In this document: piece by piece, positions 25,817 to 34,747 of the stretch
Numbering within the stretch: position 1 is the stretch's first letter
Layout of the letters: the number at the start of each line of letters is the position of its first letter
Origin: Cellulomonas sp. PhB150
Lineage (GTDB): Bacteria > Actinomycetota > Actinomycetes > Actinomycetales > Cellulomonadaceae
Assembly (NCBI RefSeq): GCF_003755175.1
Contig: NZ_RKHX01000004.1
Coordinates: 419,638 to 483,637, forward strand
Direction: 5' to 3'
DNA length: 64,000 nucleotides
Notes under the pieces: model-generated
What the model was told of the DNA's origin: nothing
The model's database searches: none
Seen by the model: only the letters and a program-made list of their open reading frames with translations
Position numbers and translations under genes: made by a program

Positions 25817-26152
25817 ATGACCGTCACCCGCTCGATCCTGCTGTTTGTGGCCGCGGCCCTGTTCGAGATCGGCGGCGCATGGTTCATCTGGCAGGGCGTC
25901 CGCGAGCACAAGGGGTGGGTCTGGATCGGCGCGGGCGTCGTCGCGCTCGGCATCTACGGGTTCGTCGCGACGCTCCAGCCCGACGCGCACTTCGGCCGGA
26001 TCCTCGCCGCGTACGGCGGGGTGTTCGTGGCCGGGTCGCTCGCGTGGGGCATGGCGGTCGACGGGTTCAAGCCGGACCGCTGGGACGTCATCGGCGCGCT
26101 GCTGTGCCTCGCGGGCGTCGCGGTCATCATGTACGGACCCCGCGCCGAGTGA
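25817..26152 (+). CDS. YnfA family (UPF0060) four-helix membrane protein
   Basis: A 111-residue membrane protein of the YnfA/UPF0060 family, relatives of small multidrug resistance proteins. Four membrane helices are evident; conserved positions include E17 in the first helix ([12 protein letters not shown]), [12 protein letters not shown] between helices two and three, [15 protein letters not shown] and the ending [20 protein letters not shown]. It likely exports cationic compounds as a dimer, by analogy. A GGGAG site precedes the ATG, and TAGGCT at 25775-25780 is a possible -10. Confidence 0.92.
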   Translation: MTVTRSILLFVAAALFEIGGAWFIWQGVREHKGWVWIGAGVVALGIYGFVATLQPDAHFGRILAAYGGVFVAGSLAWGMAVDGFKPDRWDVIGALLCLAGVAVIMYGPRAE

Positions 26153-26159
26153 GCGCCGC

Positions 26160-26966
26160 TCAGCCGACGAGCACGTCCTCGTAGACCCGAGGCGCGAGCC
26201 GGACCCGCGCCCGCGGGCCGATCCTCAGGCCGAGCCCTAGGAGCCGGAGCACCCCGGAGACGTCGTCGGCGTGCAAGGACCCGTGCCGCTCGAGCACGAG
26301 GTGCACGCGACCGTGCGCGCGCTCGACGCGGTGGAAGCCGAGGATCGTCGTCGAGACGGTGGTGTGCCGGGGGAAACGGGCACGGGCCGCGGCCTCGTCG
26401 CCGTGCTCGAGGACCAGGACGTCGCCCAGCTCGGCGCGCAGCGCATCGGCCCGCCAGTGCACCGGCGCGTCGAGGCCTCCCGTGACGTGGCGGGAGCGGT
26501 TGGCCGACGAGATCGACAGCGGCTCGTGGCCCACCGCGGAGGACGCCTCCGCGAGGAACAGCTGCGAGGGGCACGCCCGGCCGGGGACGATCACCTGGAC
26601 CGTGGGCGCGGTTCCGTCCGGGGCCGTCAGACCCGCCGGCAGATGGGCCGCCGCCGGACCGCGAAACCCGAACGGGCCGATCTCCCCGAACGCGTCGACC
26701 ACGTCCTGCACGAGCCGCGGCGAGACGCCGGCGGGCAACGCCGCGAGGTCGAAGGCGTCCAGCTCGCGGCCCGCGGGCGCGGTCACGCTGCCCGTCTGGC
26801 CCAACGGTCGCCCCTTGAGCGCGTTGACCTGCCGCACGGCGTCGCCGCGGGCGGTCAGCGCGTAGATCGAGCCGAACCCGTGGGCGACGGGCATGCCGGC
26901 GGCGAGCAGTGCGGCCGCGTGGTGCACGTCCGCGGGGCGGTCGAGGACGACACGGTCGTCGGACAT
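26160..26966 (-). CDS. Sua5/YciO/YrdC family protein
   Basis: A 268-residue protein with the YrdC fold used for threonylcarbamoyl-AMP synthesis and related reactions. Recognisable parts are the N-terminal FGSIYALTARGD where the family has its nucleotide pocket, KGRP at residues 51-54, and SSAN at 153-156. The sequence is divergent and is probably not the essential TsaC/Sua5 enzyme, but a paralogue closer to YciO. The ATG at 26966 has a GGGAGG site. It lies 59 bases downstream of an aldo-keto reductase on the same strand. Confidence 0.75.
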   Translation of the reverse strand: MSDDRVVLDRPADVHHAAALLAAGMPVAHGFGSIYALTARGDAVRQVNALKGRPLGQTGSVTAPAGRELDAFDLAALPAGVSPRLVQDVVDAFGEIGPFGFRGPAAAHLPAGLTAPDGTAPTVQVIVPGRACPSQLFLAEASSAVGHEPLSISSANRSRHVTGGLDAPVHWRADALRAELGDVLVLEHGDEAAARARFPRHTTVSTTILGFHRVERAHGRVHLVLERHGSLHADDVSGVLRLLGLGLRIGPRARVRLAPRVYEDVLVG

Positions 26967-27025
26967 GGAGGCCTCCCGGGGGTCACGGGACAGGACCCCC
27001 GGGAGTGCGTGCAGATACCGGACGC

Positions 27026-27904
27026 TCAGGCCTCCGGGATCGGCCGGCCGTACTCCTCGAGCGTCAGTGACGCGGGCTCCGGGCCACGCCGCACGCCGCG
27101 GTCGAGCGCGTCGATCGCCGCGAGCTCCTCGTCGGCCAGAGCGAAGTCGAAGACGTCGAAGTTCTCGGCGATCCGCTCGGGACGGGTCGACTTGGGTATC
27201 GCCGAGCGGCCCTGCTGCAGGTGCCAGCGGAGCATCACCTGCGCCGGGCTCTTGCCGTGCGCCGCCGCGATCCCGCCGATCACCGGATCCTCGAGCGTGC
27301 TCCCGCCGCCCTCGCGGTAGAAGGTGATGCCGCCGATGGGCGACCACGCCTGCGTGAGGATGCCGAGCTCGTCGTTCGCCGCGACCACGTCACGCTGCGG
27401 GAAGTACGGGTGCAGCTCGATCTGGTTCACCGCCGGCACGACCGTCGCGGTCCGCATGAGCAGGTCCAGGTGCTCGCGCATGAAGTTGCTGACCCCGATC
27501 GCCCGCACCACGCCGTCGGCGAGCAGGCTCTCGAGCGCCCGGTAGGCCTCGGCGGTCAGGTCGAACCGGGTGGGCAGGGGCTGGTGCAGGATGAGCAGGT
27601 CGAGCTGCTCGACGCCCAGCTTGCCGACGCTCTTGTCGAAGGCGTGCCGCGTCGCGTCGTAGCCGTAGTCGGAGATCCAGACCTTGGTCTCGACGAAGAC
27701 GTCGGACCGGTCGACGCGCGAGCGGCGCAGCCCCTCGCCGACACCACGCTCGTTGCCGTACGCCGCTGCCGTGTCGATGTGCCGGTAGCCGGTGCCCAGC
27801 GCGGTCTCGACCGCCACCGCGGTCTCGTCGGGCGGGGTCTGGAAGACGCCGAAGCCGAGCGCCGGCATCTCGACGTGGTTGTTGAGCCGCAGGGTGCTGT
27901 CCAT
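27026..27904 (-). CDS. Aldo/keto reductase (2,5-diketogluconate reductase-like)
   Basis: A 292-residue AKR enzyme of the AKR5-type branch. Tetrad: D44, Y49, K74 and H107 (LLILHQPLPTRFD). Other signatures are VRAIGVSNFMREHL and the NADPH-binding AIPKSTRPERIAENFDVFDF end. The ATG at 27904 sits seven bases after a TACCGT box, suggesting a leaderless mRNA. Substrate unknown; relatives reduce diketogluconate, methylglyoxal and other aldehydes. Confidence 0.93.
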   Translation of the reverse strand: MDSTLRLNNHVEMPALGFGVFQTPPDETAVAVETALGTGYRHIDTAAAYGNERGVGEGLRRSRVDRSDVFVETKVWISDYGYDATRHAFDKSVGKLGVEQLDLLILHQPLPTRFDLTAEAYRALESLLADGVVRAIGVSNFMREHLDLLMRTATVVPAVNQIELHPYFPQRDVVAANDELGILTQAWSPIGGITFYREGGGSTLEDPVIGGIAAAHGKSPAQVMLRWHLQQGRSAIPKSTRPERIAENFDVFDFALADEELAAIDALDRGVRRGPEPASLTLEEYGRPIPEA

Positions 27905-27911
27905 GCCCACC

Positions 27912-27917
27912 ACGGTA
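27912..27917 (-). promoter_or_regulatory. Leaderless -10 box TACCGT (minus strand)
   Basis: TACCGT on the minus strand (27917-27912) ends seven bases before the aldo-keto reductase ATG at 27904. No ribosome site is present. Confidence 0.5.
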
Positions 27918-27963
27918 GGCACCGCGAGCGCGTGGTGGGAGGCCCTGTCAGGACCCCGTTCGC

Positions 27964-28584
27964 TCAGGCGTCGGGTGCGAGCTGCGGGACCACCGGCGGG
28001 TCCGACTCGAGCGCTCCGAGCAGGCCGCGCATGAACTCGAGGATCTCGCGGGCCGCGGAGGCGTTGTCCTCGGGGACGTCCGCGAAGTCCCGCATGCCGA
28101 CGATCTCCAGGACAGCCATCGTCTGCCGCGCGGTCATCTGGCAGAACACGTCGTCGACGGCACGCCCCGTGCGCTCCGCGATGGCCTGCTCGAGGAGCAT
28201 CCGCTCGCGCACGAACTCCTCCAGGGCACGTGCCCGGAGCCCGGCGTTCGAGTCGAGGACCATCCGGAGCTGCCGGATGCGGTCTGTCCCCGGCCGCGGG
28301 GTCGTCAGCAGAGCGGTCAGGGCGTGCCCGAGGGCGAGGGCGAGCGGCTCGTCGACGGGCCGGGACTGCAGCTCGGCCGCCATCTGGCCACGCAGCTCGA
28401 ACGGCCCGATGACCAGCAGGTCCTTGCTCGGGAAGTAGCGGTAGAGGGTCGAGGTGGAGACCTCGGCGCCCTCGGCGATCTCCTCCATCGTCGTCGCGTC
28501 GTAGCCCTGCTCGACGAACAGCGAGAGAGCCGTCCCGGTGATCAGCTCACGGGTGTGCGCCGCGTTGCGCTCCCTCAGACCCAT
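27964..28584 (-). CDS. TetR family repressor, probable regulator of the MMPL exporter
   Basis: A 206-residue TetR-type repressor. The DNA-binding domain is residues 8-55, with ALSLFVEQGYDATTMEEIA and the recognition part EVSTSTLYRYFPSKDLLV. The helical ligand-binding part follows (DRIRQLRMVLDSNAGLRARA). It diverges from the MMPL exporter gene at 28685 across a 100-base promoter region, the standard layout for local control. Its own transcript looks leaderless, with TACGCT six bases before the ATG. Confidence 0.92.
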   Translation of the reverse strand: MGLRERNAAHTRELITGTALSLFVEQGYDATTMEEIAEGAEVSTSTLYRYFPSKDLLVIGPFELRGQMAAELQSRPVDEPLALALGHALTALLTTPRPGTDRIRQLRMVLDSNAGLRARALEEFVRERMLLEQAIAERTGRAVDDVFCQMTARQTMAVLEIVGMRDFADVPEDNASAAREILEFMRGLLGALESDPPVVPQLAPDA

Positions 28585-28590
28585 GAGAGA

Positions 28591-28644
28591 AGCGTAACAG
28601 TCGGTCCCGTTCTGATAGTCACTCCCAGAATCCTGGTCTACGCT
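28591..28644. promoter_or_regulatory. Divergent tetR/MMPL promoters with direct repeat
   Basis: Both genes have the same -10, TACGCT: minus strand 28596-28591, six bases before the repressor ATG, and plus strand 28639-28644 with a -35-like TAGTCA at 28616-28621 (17-base spacing). Two direct repeats, AGTCGGTCCC (28599-28608) and AGTCACTCCC (28617-28626), 18 bases apart, overlap these elements and are candidate repressor sites. TetR sites are usually inverted repeats, so this assignment is tentative. Confidence 0.45.
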
Positions 28645-28684
28645 CGCACTCTCGTCGTCGCCCAACCACCAAGGGGTATCCGTC

Positions 28685-30928
28685 ATGGCCTGGCACCTGT
28701 TCCGACTGGGACGCTGGTCGTTCGTCCACCGCAAGGTGGTCGCGCTCGTCTGGCTGGCCCTGCTGGTGCTGGGGGGAACGGGCGCGCTCACCCTGTCCGG
28801 CCAGACCAGCGACAACTTCGACCTCAAGGGCGTCGAGTCCACCGAGGCGTTCGCGCTGATCAAGGACCGCTCCCCGCAGGCGAGCACCGACGGCGCCACT
28901 GCGCAGATCGTCTTCAAGGCCCCTGACGGCGAGAAGCTGACGTCCGACGAGAACAAGGCGGCGGTCGCCGACGCGCTGTCGAAGCTGACGAGCACCCACG
29001 TCGCGTCAGTCTCCGATCCCTTCACCACCGGCACGGTGTCGAAGAGCGGCACCGTCGCGTTCTCGTCCGTCTCCTACACGGTCCCGGCGGTCGACATCAC
29101 GACCTCCGACACCGCGGCTCTCGAGCAGGCGCGCGACACGGCGGAGGACGCCGGCATCGCGGTCGCCATCGGCGGCGACGCGGAGCCCACCACCACCGCG
29201 GTCGGCAGCGCCGAGGCGATCGGCGTGGTCATCGCGTTCGTCGTCCTGGTCATCACGTTCGGTTCGCTGCTCGCGGCCGGCATGCCCCTGCTGACCGCGA
29301 TCCTCGGCGTCGGCATCGGCATCACGGCGATCACCACCCTGAGCGGGTTCGTCCAGCTCAGCTCGGTGACGCCCGCGCTGGGCAGCATGCTCGGCCTCGC
29401 CGTCGGCATCGACTACGCGCTGTTCATCATGTCGCGCTACCGCAGCGAGGTCCGCAAGGGCCGCCCGATGGCAGAGGCCGCGGGCGTCGCGGTCGGCACG
29501 GCGGGCTCAGCAGTCGTCTTCGCCGGCCTCACCGTCATCATCGCGCTGGCCGGCCTGTCCGTGACGGGCATCGGCTTCCTCACCCAGATGGGCCTCGGCG
29601 GCGCCTTCACGGTCGCGATCGCCGTCCTCATCGCCCTGACGCTGCTGCCCGCGCTGCTCGGCTTCGCCGGCGAGCGCGTGACGAGCGGGGGCCTGCGCTT
29701 CCTCAAGAAGCGCGAGGAGGCGCGCGGCGAGGACGGCCGCACCAACGGCCAGCGCTGGATCGAGCTGGTCAGCCGCTTCAAGGTTCCCGCCGTGATCGTC
29801 GGCGTCCTCACCGCCGTGGTCCTGTCGCTGCCGGTGGCGAGCATGCAGCTCGCACTGCCCGACAACAGCACGGCGCCGGCCGGGTCCGACAGCAGGGTCG
29901 CGTTCGACACGATCTCCGACAACTTCGGCGCCGGCTCCAACGGCCCGCTCGTCATCGTCGTGGACACGAAGGGCGCCGACGACCCCGTCGCGGCCGTCGA
30001 CGCAGCCGTCGAGAAGCTGAGCAAGGTGTCCGACGACGTCGCCGCGATCGTCCCGCCCGCCACACCCGGTGACGCCGCCTCGGAGGCCGCGCTCGAGAAG
30101 CAGCTCGAGGCGGTCCAGTTCGCGACCATCACGGTCGTCCCGAACAGCGGACCGTCCGACGTCGACACCAAGGACCTCGTCACCACCATCCGCGAGGACA
30201 TGAAGACGCTGCCCGCGGAGACCGGCGCCCGCGCGCTGGTCACCGGCACCACGGCCGTCGGGATCGACATCTCCCAGAAGCTGCTCGACGTGTTCCCGCT
30301 CTACCTCGTGATCGTCGTCGGCCTGGCGGTCTTCCTGCTCATCGCCGTGTTCCGGTCCCTCTGGGTGCCGATCAAGGCCGCGATCGGGTTCGTCATCTCG
30401 CTCGGCATCGCGCTCGGGGCGACGGTCGCGGTCTTCCAGTGGGGCTGGCTCAACAACCTGCTCGGCCTGGACGTCACGTCGCCCGTGATCTTCATCCTGC
30501 CGCTGCTGCTCACCGGCATCCTGTTCGGCCTGGCGATGGACTACGAGGTCTTCCTCGTGACCCGCATGCGCGAGGCGTACGTGCACGGCGCCACCGCCAA
30601 GGACGCCGTCATCGAGGGCTTCCGGCACAGCTCGCGGGTGGTCGCCGCCGCCGCCGTCATCATGATGGGCGTCTTCGCCGGCTTCGCCCTGGGGCACGAC
30701 GTGATCATCAAGACGATCGGCTTCGCGCTGACCATCGGCGTCCTGGCCGACGCCTTCCTGGTCCGGATGCTGCTCGTGCCCGCCGTCATGATGATCGTCG
30801 GCGACCGGATGTGGTGGATGCCCAAGTGGTTCGGGCCGATCACGCCGAACCTTGACATCGAGGGCGAGTCCCTGCTCAAGAAGCTGGCCGACGAGCACGC
30901 CCGCGAGCGCGAGGCCGCGCCGGCCTAG
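28685..30928 (+). CDS. MMPL family exporter
   Basis: A 747-residue RND-superfamily membrane protein of the MMPL type, with the duplicated layout of one helix, a large extracellular loop and five helices. The proton-relay Asp-Tyr pairs are visible in GIDYALFIMSRYR (first half) and AMDYEVFLVTRMRE (second half). MMPL proteins export lipids or drugs using the proton gradient. The ATG at 28685 has an AAGGGG site. It is controlled, by position, by the divergent TetR gene, and is followed by a strong terminator. A second MMPL gene is at 58655. Confidence 0.93.
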   Translation: MAWHLFRLGRWSFVHRKVVALVWLALLVLGGTGALTLSGQTSDNFDLKGVESTEAFALIKDRSPQASTDGATAQIVFKAPDGEKLTSDENKAAVADALSKLTSTHVASVSDPFTTGTVSKSGTVAFSSVSYTVPAVDITTSDTAALEQARDTAEDAGIAVAIGGDAEPTTTAVGSAEAIGVVIAFVVLVITFGSLLAAGMPLLTAILGVGIGITAITTLSGFVQLSSVTPALGSMLGLAVGIDYALFIMSRYRSEVRKGRPMAEAAGVAVGTAGSAVVFAGLTVIIALAGLSVTGIGFLTQMGLGGAFTVAIAVLIALTLLPALLGFAGERVTSGGLRFLKKREEARGEDGRTNGQRWIELVSRFKVPAVIVGVLTAVVLSLPVASMQLALPDNSTAPAGSDSRVAFDTISDNFGAGSNGPLVIVVDTKGADDPVAAVDAAVEKLSKVSDDVAAIVPPATPGDAASEAALEKQLEAVQFATITVVPNSGPSDVDTKDLVTTIREDMKTLPAETGARALVTGTTAVGIDISQKLLDVFPLYLVIVVGLAVFLLIAVFRSLWVPIKAAIGFVISLGIALGATVAVFQWGWLNNLLGLDVTSPVIFILPLLLTGILFGLAMDYEVFLVTRMREAYVHGATAKDAVIEGFRHSSRVVAAAAVIMMGVFAGFALGHDVIIKTIGFALTIGVLADAFLVRMLLVPAVMMIVGDRMWWMPKWFGPITPNLDIEGESLLKKLADEHAREREAAPA

Positions 30929-30944
30929 CTCTCGGAGCCGATGG

Positions 30945-30977
30945 CGCGGGGGGACCTTGGCCACAGGTCCCCCCGCG
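30945..30977. terminator. 13-base-pair hairpin after the MMPL gene
   Basis: CGCGGGGGGACCT at 30945-30957 pairs perfectly with 30965-30977 around a seven-base loop, 16 bases after the exporter stop. There is no T-run, as usual in such GC-rich genomes. Confidence 0.75.
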
Positions 30978-30999
30978 GATCGACCCCGAGGATGGGACG

Positions 31000-31611
31000 G
31001 TGCGGAACCTGCCGAGAACGACCACCCACGACTGGTCCACCGTCGTCGACACGGCGCACCTCGCTGACGTGCGGGCGCGCGCGGCCGTGCTCGCTCCCGG
31101 CGGGGCCGCGCACCTGCTGCTCGAAGCCCTCGCGTACCCCGCCGAGGAGGCCGAGGAGCAGGACGGCGGCACCTGCGTCGTGAAGCTGCTCCCCGACGGC
31201 TCGATCCTTGTCGCGGACGACGGCCGCGGCACGGCGATCTTCGTCACCGACGGCGGACCCCTGCGCAAGCCCGTCATGTCCACGCGCGACGTGCGGTTCT
31301 TCGACGGTGCGGGTGCCACGCTGCTGCCCGACGCCCTTCCCCGGCGTGGGATGTCGGTCGTGGCGGCGCTCAGCTCGTGGTTGGAGCACACCAACCGCCG
31401 GCACGAGGGCGCGTGGACGCAGCGCTACGAGCACGGTGTGCCCGTCAGCGACCTCGTGCCCGTGCCGTCCGACGGCTCTACGGGGACCACCGTGCGCTTC
31501 CTGCCCGACCCCGCCCTCGTGGCGGGCGCGGAGGTGCCGGACGCCTCCGTCGTCGAGAGGTGGGCCCGCGCGTGGCCCGCGCTCGCGGTGCGCGTGCTCG
31601 ACGAGCGGTAG
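31000..31611 (+). CDS. Stand-alone GyrB/ParE-like GHKL ATPase-domain protein
   Basis: A 203-residue protein resembling only the ATP-binding domain of DNA gyrase B. HLLLEALAYPAEEAEE occupies the place of the helix holding the catalytic Glu and Asn (motif N1), although the Asn is not conserved. VADDGRG near residue 71 is the second motif (DxGxG), and TGTTVRFLPD near 160 matches the end of the Bergerat fold. The transducer, Toprim and core domains are absent. The GTG at 31000 has a GAGG site. Function unknown; it converges with a VOC gene at zero distance. Confidence 0.7.
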   Translation: MRNLPRTTTHDWSTVVDTAHLADVRARAAVLAPGGAAHLLLEALAYPAEEAEEQDGGTCVVKLLPDGSILVADDGRGTAIFVTDGGPLRKPVMSTRDVRFFDGAGATLLPDALPRRGMSVVAALSSWLEHTNRRHEGAWTQRYEHGVPVSDLVPVPSDGSTGTTVRFLPDPALVAGAEVPDASVVERWARAWPALAVRVLDER

Positions 31612-32217
31612 TCAGTCCGTCGACCAGCCGAACCCGTCGGGGTCAACGAACGTCCCGACGTCACCGTGGATCGTCAGCCGGTGCGACCCGGTCCCCTCGG
31701 GCGGGACGCCCGCGTCCTTGGCGAGCGCGCGGCGGCCGTAGAGCGCCAGCTTGATCGAGCCGCTCGTCGAGAGCTCGACGTACTTGCGGCCGAAGCTCTT
31801 CGCCACGACGAGGCCGTGACCCACGTAGAACGCCTTGCTCGCCGCGACGTCGCCGGCACCGAGCAGCAGCACGATGCTCTCGATCGTCGTGGTGGCGGGA
31901 CCGGTGTCCTTCTTCGCGGAGGTGGCGACCTTCCAGATCGCGCCGTCGGGCGCCTGGACCACCCCGCCGAAGCCCCAGAAGGACTTGGTGGCGGGCTTGA
32001 GCGACGTCGCACCGGCGTCGAGCGCGGCGTCCAGCAGCAGCCGGGCGTCGGCGGGCTGAGCCACGGTCACCGAGAGCGTGAAGCCGCGGAAGCCGGACGT
32101 CGACGGCTCGGCCATCCGGAACCGGAGCTGCGTGTCGAGGCCGAAGGCGGCCTTGTAGAACTGCGTGGCGGCCGAGGTGTCGGCCACGTCGAGGGTGAGG
32201 GAGTCGATGTTCGTCAT
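31612..32217 (-). CDS. Two-module VOC (glyoxalase-like) protein
   Basis: A 201-residue protein with two consecutive VOC modules: module one from SLTLDVADTSAATQFYKAAF, module two from IESIVLLLGAGDVAASKAFY to DPDGFGWSTD. Tandem modules form the complete barrel within one chain. A Lys/Ser-rich linker (ATSAKKDTGP) joins them. The ATG at 32217 lies seven bases after TAGCGT on the minus strand, indicating a leaderless transcript. Function unknown. Confidence 0.9.
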   Translation of the reverse strand: MTNIDSLTLDVADTSAATQFYKAAFGLDTQLRFRMAEPSTSGFRGFTLSVTVAQPADARLLLDAALDAGATSLKPATKSFWGFGGVVQAPDGAIWKVATSAKKDTGPATTTIESIVLLLGAGDVAASKAFYVGHGLVVAKSFGRKYVELSTSGSIKLALYGRRALAKDAGVPPEGTGSHRLTIHGDVGTFVDPDGFGWSTD

Positions 32218-32224
32218 GCCGACG

Positions 32225-32230
32225 ACGCTA
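32225..32230 (-). promoter_or_regulatory. Leaderless -10 box TAGCGT (minus strand)
   Basis: TAGCGT (32230-32225 on the minus strand) ends seven bases before the ATG at 32217. The box lies at the very end of the upstream SRPBCC gene. Confidence 0.5.
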
Positions 32231-32908
32231 GGGACGCGGCCGCTGCCCGTGCTTCTCGGATCCTGCTCGATCCGCGCGCTCGGCCCGGGCGCGGATGCCC
32301 CGCAGCATGCCCCGGGTCATGACGAGGCTGACCCACTGGACGGTCTCGACGATCGTCCGCGCCCCGCGCGAGTAGTACCAGTAGCGCTCGCGCACGACGA
32401 GCCGCGACGTGTCCCGCCCCGGCCGGACGTGGAAGGACCACACGAACTCGTACGGCGGCTCCGGGCCGTCAGCCGGCACCGCCGCACGCAGCACGAGGTC
32501 GGTCGGCTCACGGACCGCGACGACGGTCAGCACCACGCCCTCCGCGAGGTCGACGACGTCGCCCACCTCGAGGACGGACCATCGCGGCTCGAGCCGGTCG
32601 GCACTGTGGATCCCGAGGCCGACGAGGTTCTCGAGCCAGTCGTAGGAGTAGAAGCCCCCGCGGCTGCGACCGAGCTGCACGAGCCACGCCCAGACCTGAT
32701 CGGCGTCCGCGCGGACGGAGATCGCGCGCGTGGCCACCAGGTCGGGGGCCCGCCCGCCGCGGTCGCCCGCGAGGCCGGTCACGCGCTCGGCCGGCGTCGC
32801 GCCCCAGGCCAGCGCCCGACTCCGGCAGACGCGGTAGCCCTGGGCCGCCAGCAGCCCGAGCCCGGCCGCCACCAGCAGCCGCCCGCCTCTGCCCGCCGCG
32901 CTGGCCAT
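32228..32908 (-). CDS. SRPBCC family protein with N-terminal membrane anchor
   Basis: A 226-residue protein. A hydrophobic segment at residues 10-25 (LLVAAGLGLLAAQGYRV) may anchor it in the membrane; the rest is a START/SRPBCC domain beginning with the strand DLVATRAISVRADADQVWAWL and including GGFYSYDWLENLVGL, a signature of this subgroup, and YEFVWSFHVRP. Ligand unknown. The ATG at 32908 is chosen because earlier frames are Arg/Pro-rich noise. It is divergent to the RidA-type gene at 33052. Confidence 0.85.
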   Translation of the reverse strand: MASAAGRGGRLLVAAGLGLLAAQGYRVCRSRALAWGATPAERVTGLAGDRGGRAPDLVATRAISVRADADQVWAWLVQLGRSRGGFYSYDWLENLVGLGIHSADRLEPRWSVLEVGDVVDLAEGVVLTVVAVREPTDLVLRAAVPADGPEPPYEFVWSFHVRPGRDTSRLVVRERYWYYSRGARTIVETVQWVSLVMTRGMLRGIRARAERADRAGSEKHGQRPRP

Positions 32909-33051
32909 CCCCCGAGTCTGTCCGCCGTCGACCCGCCCACGCCTGGGACGGAGGTCCCGCCCGTCCTGGGGTGCGAGGAGCTGGTCATCGCCGGGGGGTG
33001 GATCACGCACTGACGTGGACCGTGTCAGTGGCCGGTGCCACCGTGGACGTC

Positions 33052-33453
33052 ATGGAGATCAAGCGGATGCAACCGGCCGGCCTCGTCCAGAGCCCGGCGT
33101 TCAGCCACGTCGCGATCGTCCCTGCGGGCGCCGCGACCATCTACGTCGGCGGCCAGAACGGCGTCGACGACACGGGCACGGTCGTCTCGGACGACGTCGC
33201 CGAGCAGTCCGTCCGCGCGGTCGAGAACGCGAGCATCGCGCTCGAGGCCGCGGGGGCGTCGCTCGCCGACGTCATCCAGTGGACCGTGCTCATCGCCGAG
33301 GAGGCGGACCTCCACGCGGCCTACGGCGCGATCGCGCCGCGGCTCGCCGGACCGGGGGCACCGCCGCTCGTGACGGCGGCGCGGGTCGCCGGGCTCGGGG
33401 TGCCGGGGGCGCTCATCGAGGTCAGCGTCATCGCGGCGGTGCTCCCGGACTGA
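33052..33453 (+). CDS. RidA family protein
   Basis: A 133-residue member of the RidA/YjgF/UK114 family, trimeric enzymes that hydrolyse reactive enamine and imine intermediates. Family core: FSHVAIVPAGAATIYVGGQNG, here split by its turn, then QSVRAVENASIALEAAGAS and VIEVSVIAA-like end. The conserved Arg that binds the substrate carboxylate is expected in AARVAGLGVPG. The final 26 bases overlap the convergent MFS gene. Confidence 0.9.
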   Translation: MEIKRMQPAGLVQSPAFSHVAIVPAGAATIYVGGQNGVDDTGTVVSDDVAEQSVRAVENASIALEAAGASLADVIQWTVLIAEEADLHAAYGAIAPRLAGPGAPPLVTAARVAGLGVPGALIEVSVIAAVLPD

Positions 33454-34747
33454 GTCGCTCGGCAGGTCCCGTGTGCTCGTCGCCGAGCCGGGCGTCGCGC
33501 AGCCCGGAGCCGAGCGTGACGACGGCCGTGACCACGAGGCCGGCGCCGGCGATCGTCAGCGCCGTCCCGTACCCCGCCGCGTCGCCGAGAAGCCCACCCA
33601 GCGGCGCGGCCACGACGATCATCGCCCGGTTGATCGACCGCTTCGTCGCACTCATGCGTCCCTGCAGCCGATCGGGCGTCGCGGTCTGCTGGTAGGCCAT
33701 CTCGTTGGCGTTCTCCGATCCCATGCACAACCCGAGCACCAGCTGCCCCGCGGCGAAGACCACCCACGCGGTCCCGCCGCCCCACGGACCACTGGTCGGC
33801 CCCTCCGGGAGGGCGAGGGGGGCGGCCGCCATCAGCACCCAGGCGAGCCCGGTACCGACGCGGGCGGTGATGATGACGCGCCCGGCACCCAGCCGCCGCC
33901 CGAGCCCGACGGCCATCGACGCGCCGACCAGCGCCCCGACGCCCGCGAGCGCGAGCGCCAGGCCGAGCGTCGCAGGGCTCAGGTGCAGGGTCCGCAGTGC
34001 GAACGGGGTCATCACGGCGCCGGCGACCGCCGAGCAGACGAACCACAGGTGCGTCGAGATCGCGAGCGGCCGCAGTGTGGCGTGGCGGTAGATCCAGCGC
34101 AGCCCCTCGCCGATCTCGCTCCCGATCCCGCGCGCCCGCAGCGCGGTGCGCGGGGCGCCCTCGTCGACCCTGACCGTCGCGATCAGGAGTGCCGAGACCA
34201 GGTAGCTCAGCGCGTCGACCAGCACCGCGACCGGGGCGCCGAGCCATGACACGAGCCCGCCGGCGAGCGCCGGACCGCTCGCCTGGGCGACCGCGTCCGA
34301 CTGGTCGATCCGCGCGTGGGCCGGCCCGAGCAGCCGCGCGTGGACCAGGCGCGGCACGAACGACTGGAACGCGGCGTCTCCGACCACCCGGCACAGCCCG
34401 AAGACGAACATGATCCCGATCAGCCACGCGACGTTCAGGTGCCCGAGCACCGACAGGACAGGGACGGCAGCCAGCGCGACGGCGCTGAGCAGGTCCGTGG
34501 CGACCAGCAGGGGCCGCCGTCGCATCCTGTCGACGAGCACCCCGACGAGCAGCCCGAACAGCAGGTACGGCAGCCATCGGGCGGCGTTGACCAGGCCGAC
34601 GTCGAACGCGTCGCCTGCGAGCACGTCGACGACCAGGACCTGGACGGCCAGGATCGTGACGTAGCTGCCGAACGCCGAGGTGGTCGACGCGGTCCACAGC
34701 CGCGTGAAGCCGCGCGCCCCACGCAGCGTCTCGGACGGGGTCGTCAC
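33428..34747 (-). CDS. MFS transporter
   Basis: A 439-residue twelve-helix major facilitator of the drug-export or enterobactin-exporter-like group. The loop between helices two and three is LLVGVLVDRMRRRPLLVATD, matching the GxxxDRxGRR motif A. An N-terminal helix contains FGSYVTILAVQVLVVD and the middle has GSEIGEGLRWIYRH, typical of this branch. The GTG start overlaps the stop of the SRPBCC gene upstream (GTGA), so both form an operon. The 3' end overlaps the RidA-type gene on the other strand. Confidence 0.92.
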   Translation of the reverse strand: MTTPSETLRGARGFTRLWTASTTSAFGSYVTILAVQVLVVDVLAGDAFDVGLVNAARWLPYLLFGLLVGVLVDRMRRRPLLVATDLLSAVALAAVPVLSVLGHLNVAWLIGIMFVFGLCRVVGDAAFQSFVPRLVHARLLGPAHARIDQSDAVAQASGPALAGGLVSWLGAPVAVLVDALSYLVSALLIATVRVDEGAPRTALRARGIGSEIGEGLRWIYRHATLRPLAISTHLWFVCSAVAGAVMTPFALRTLHLSPATLGLALALAGVGALVGASMAVGLGRRLGAGRVIITARVGTGLAWVLMAAAPLALPEGPTSGPWGGGTAWVVFAAGQLVLGLCMGSENANEMAYQQTATPDRLQGRMSATKRSINRAMIVVAAPLGGLLGDAAGYGTALTIAGAGLVVTAVVTLGSGLRDARLGDEHTGPAERLSPGAPPR

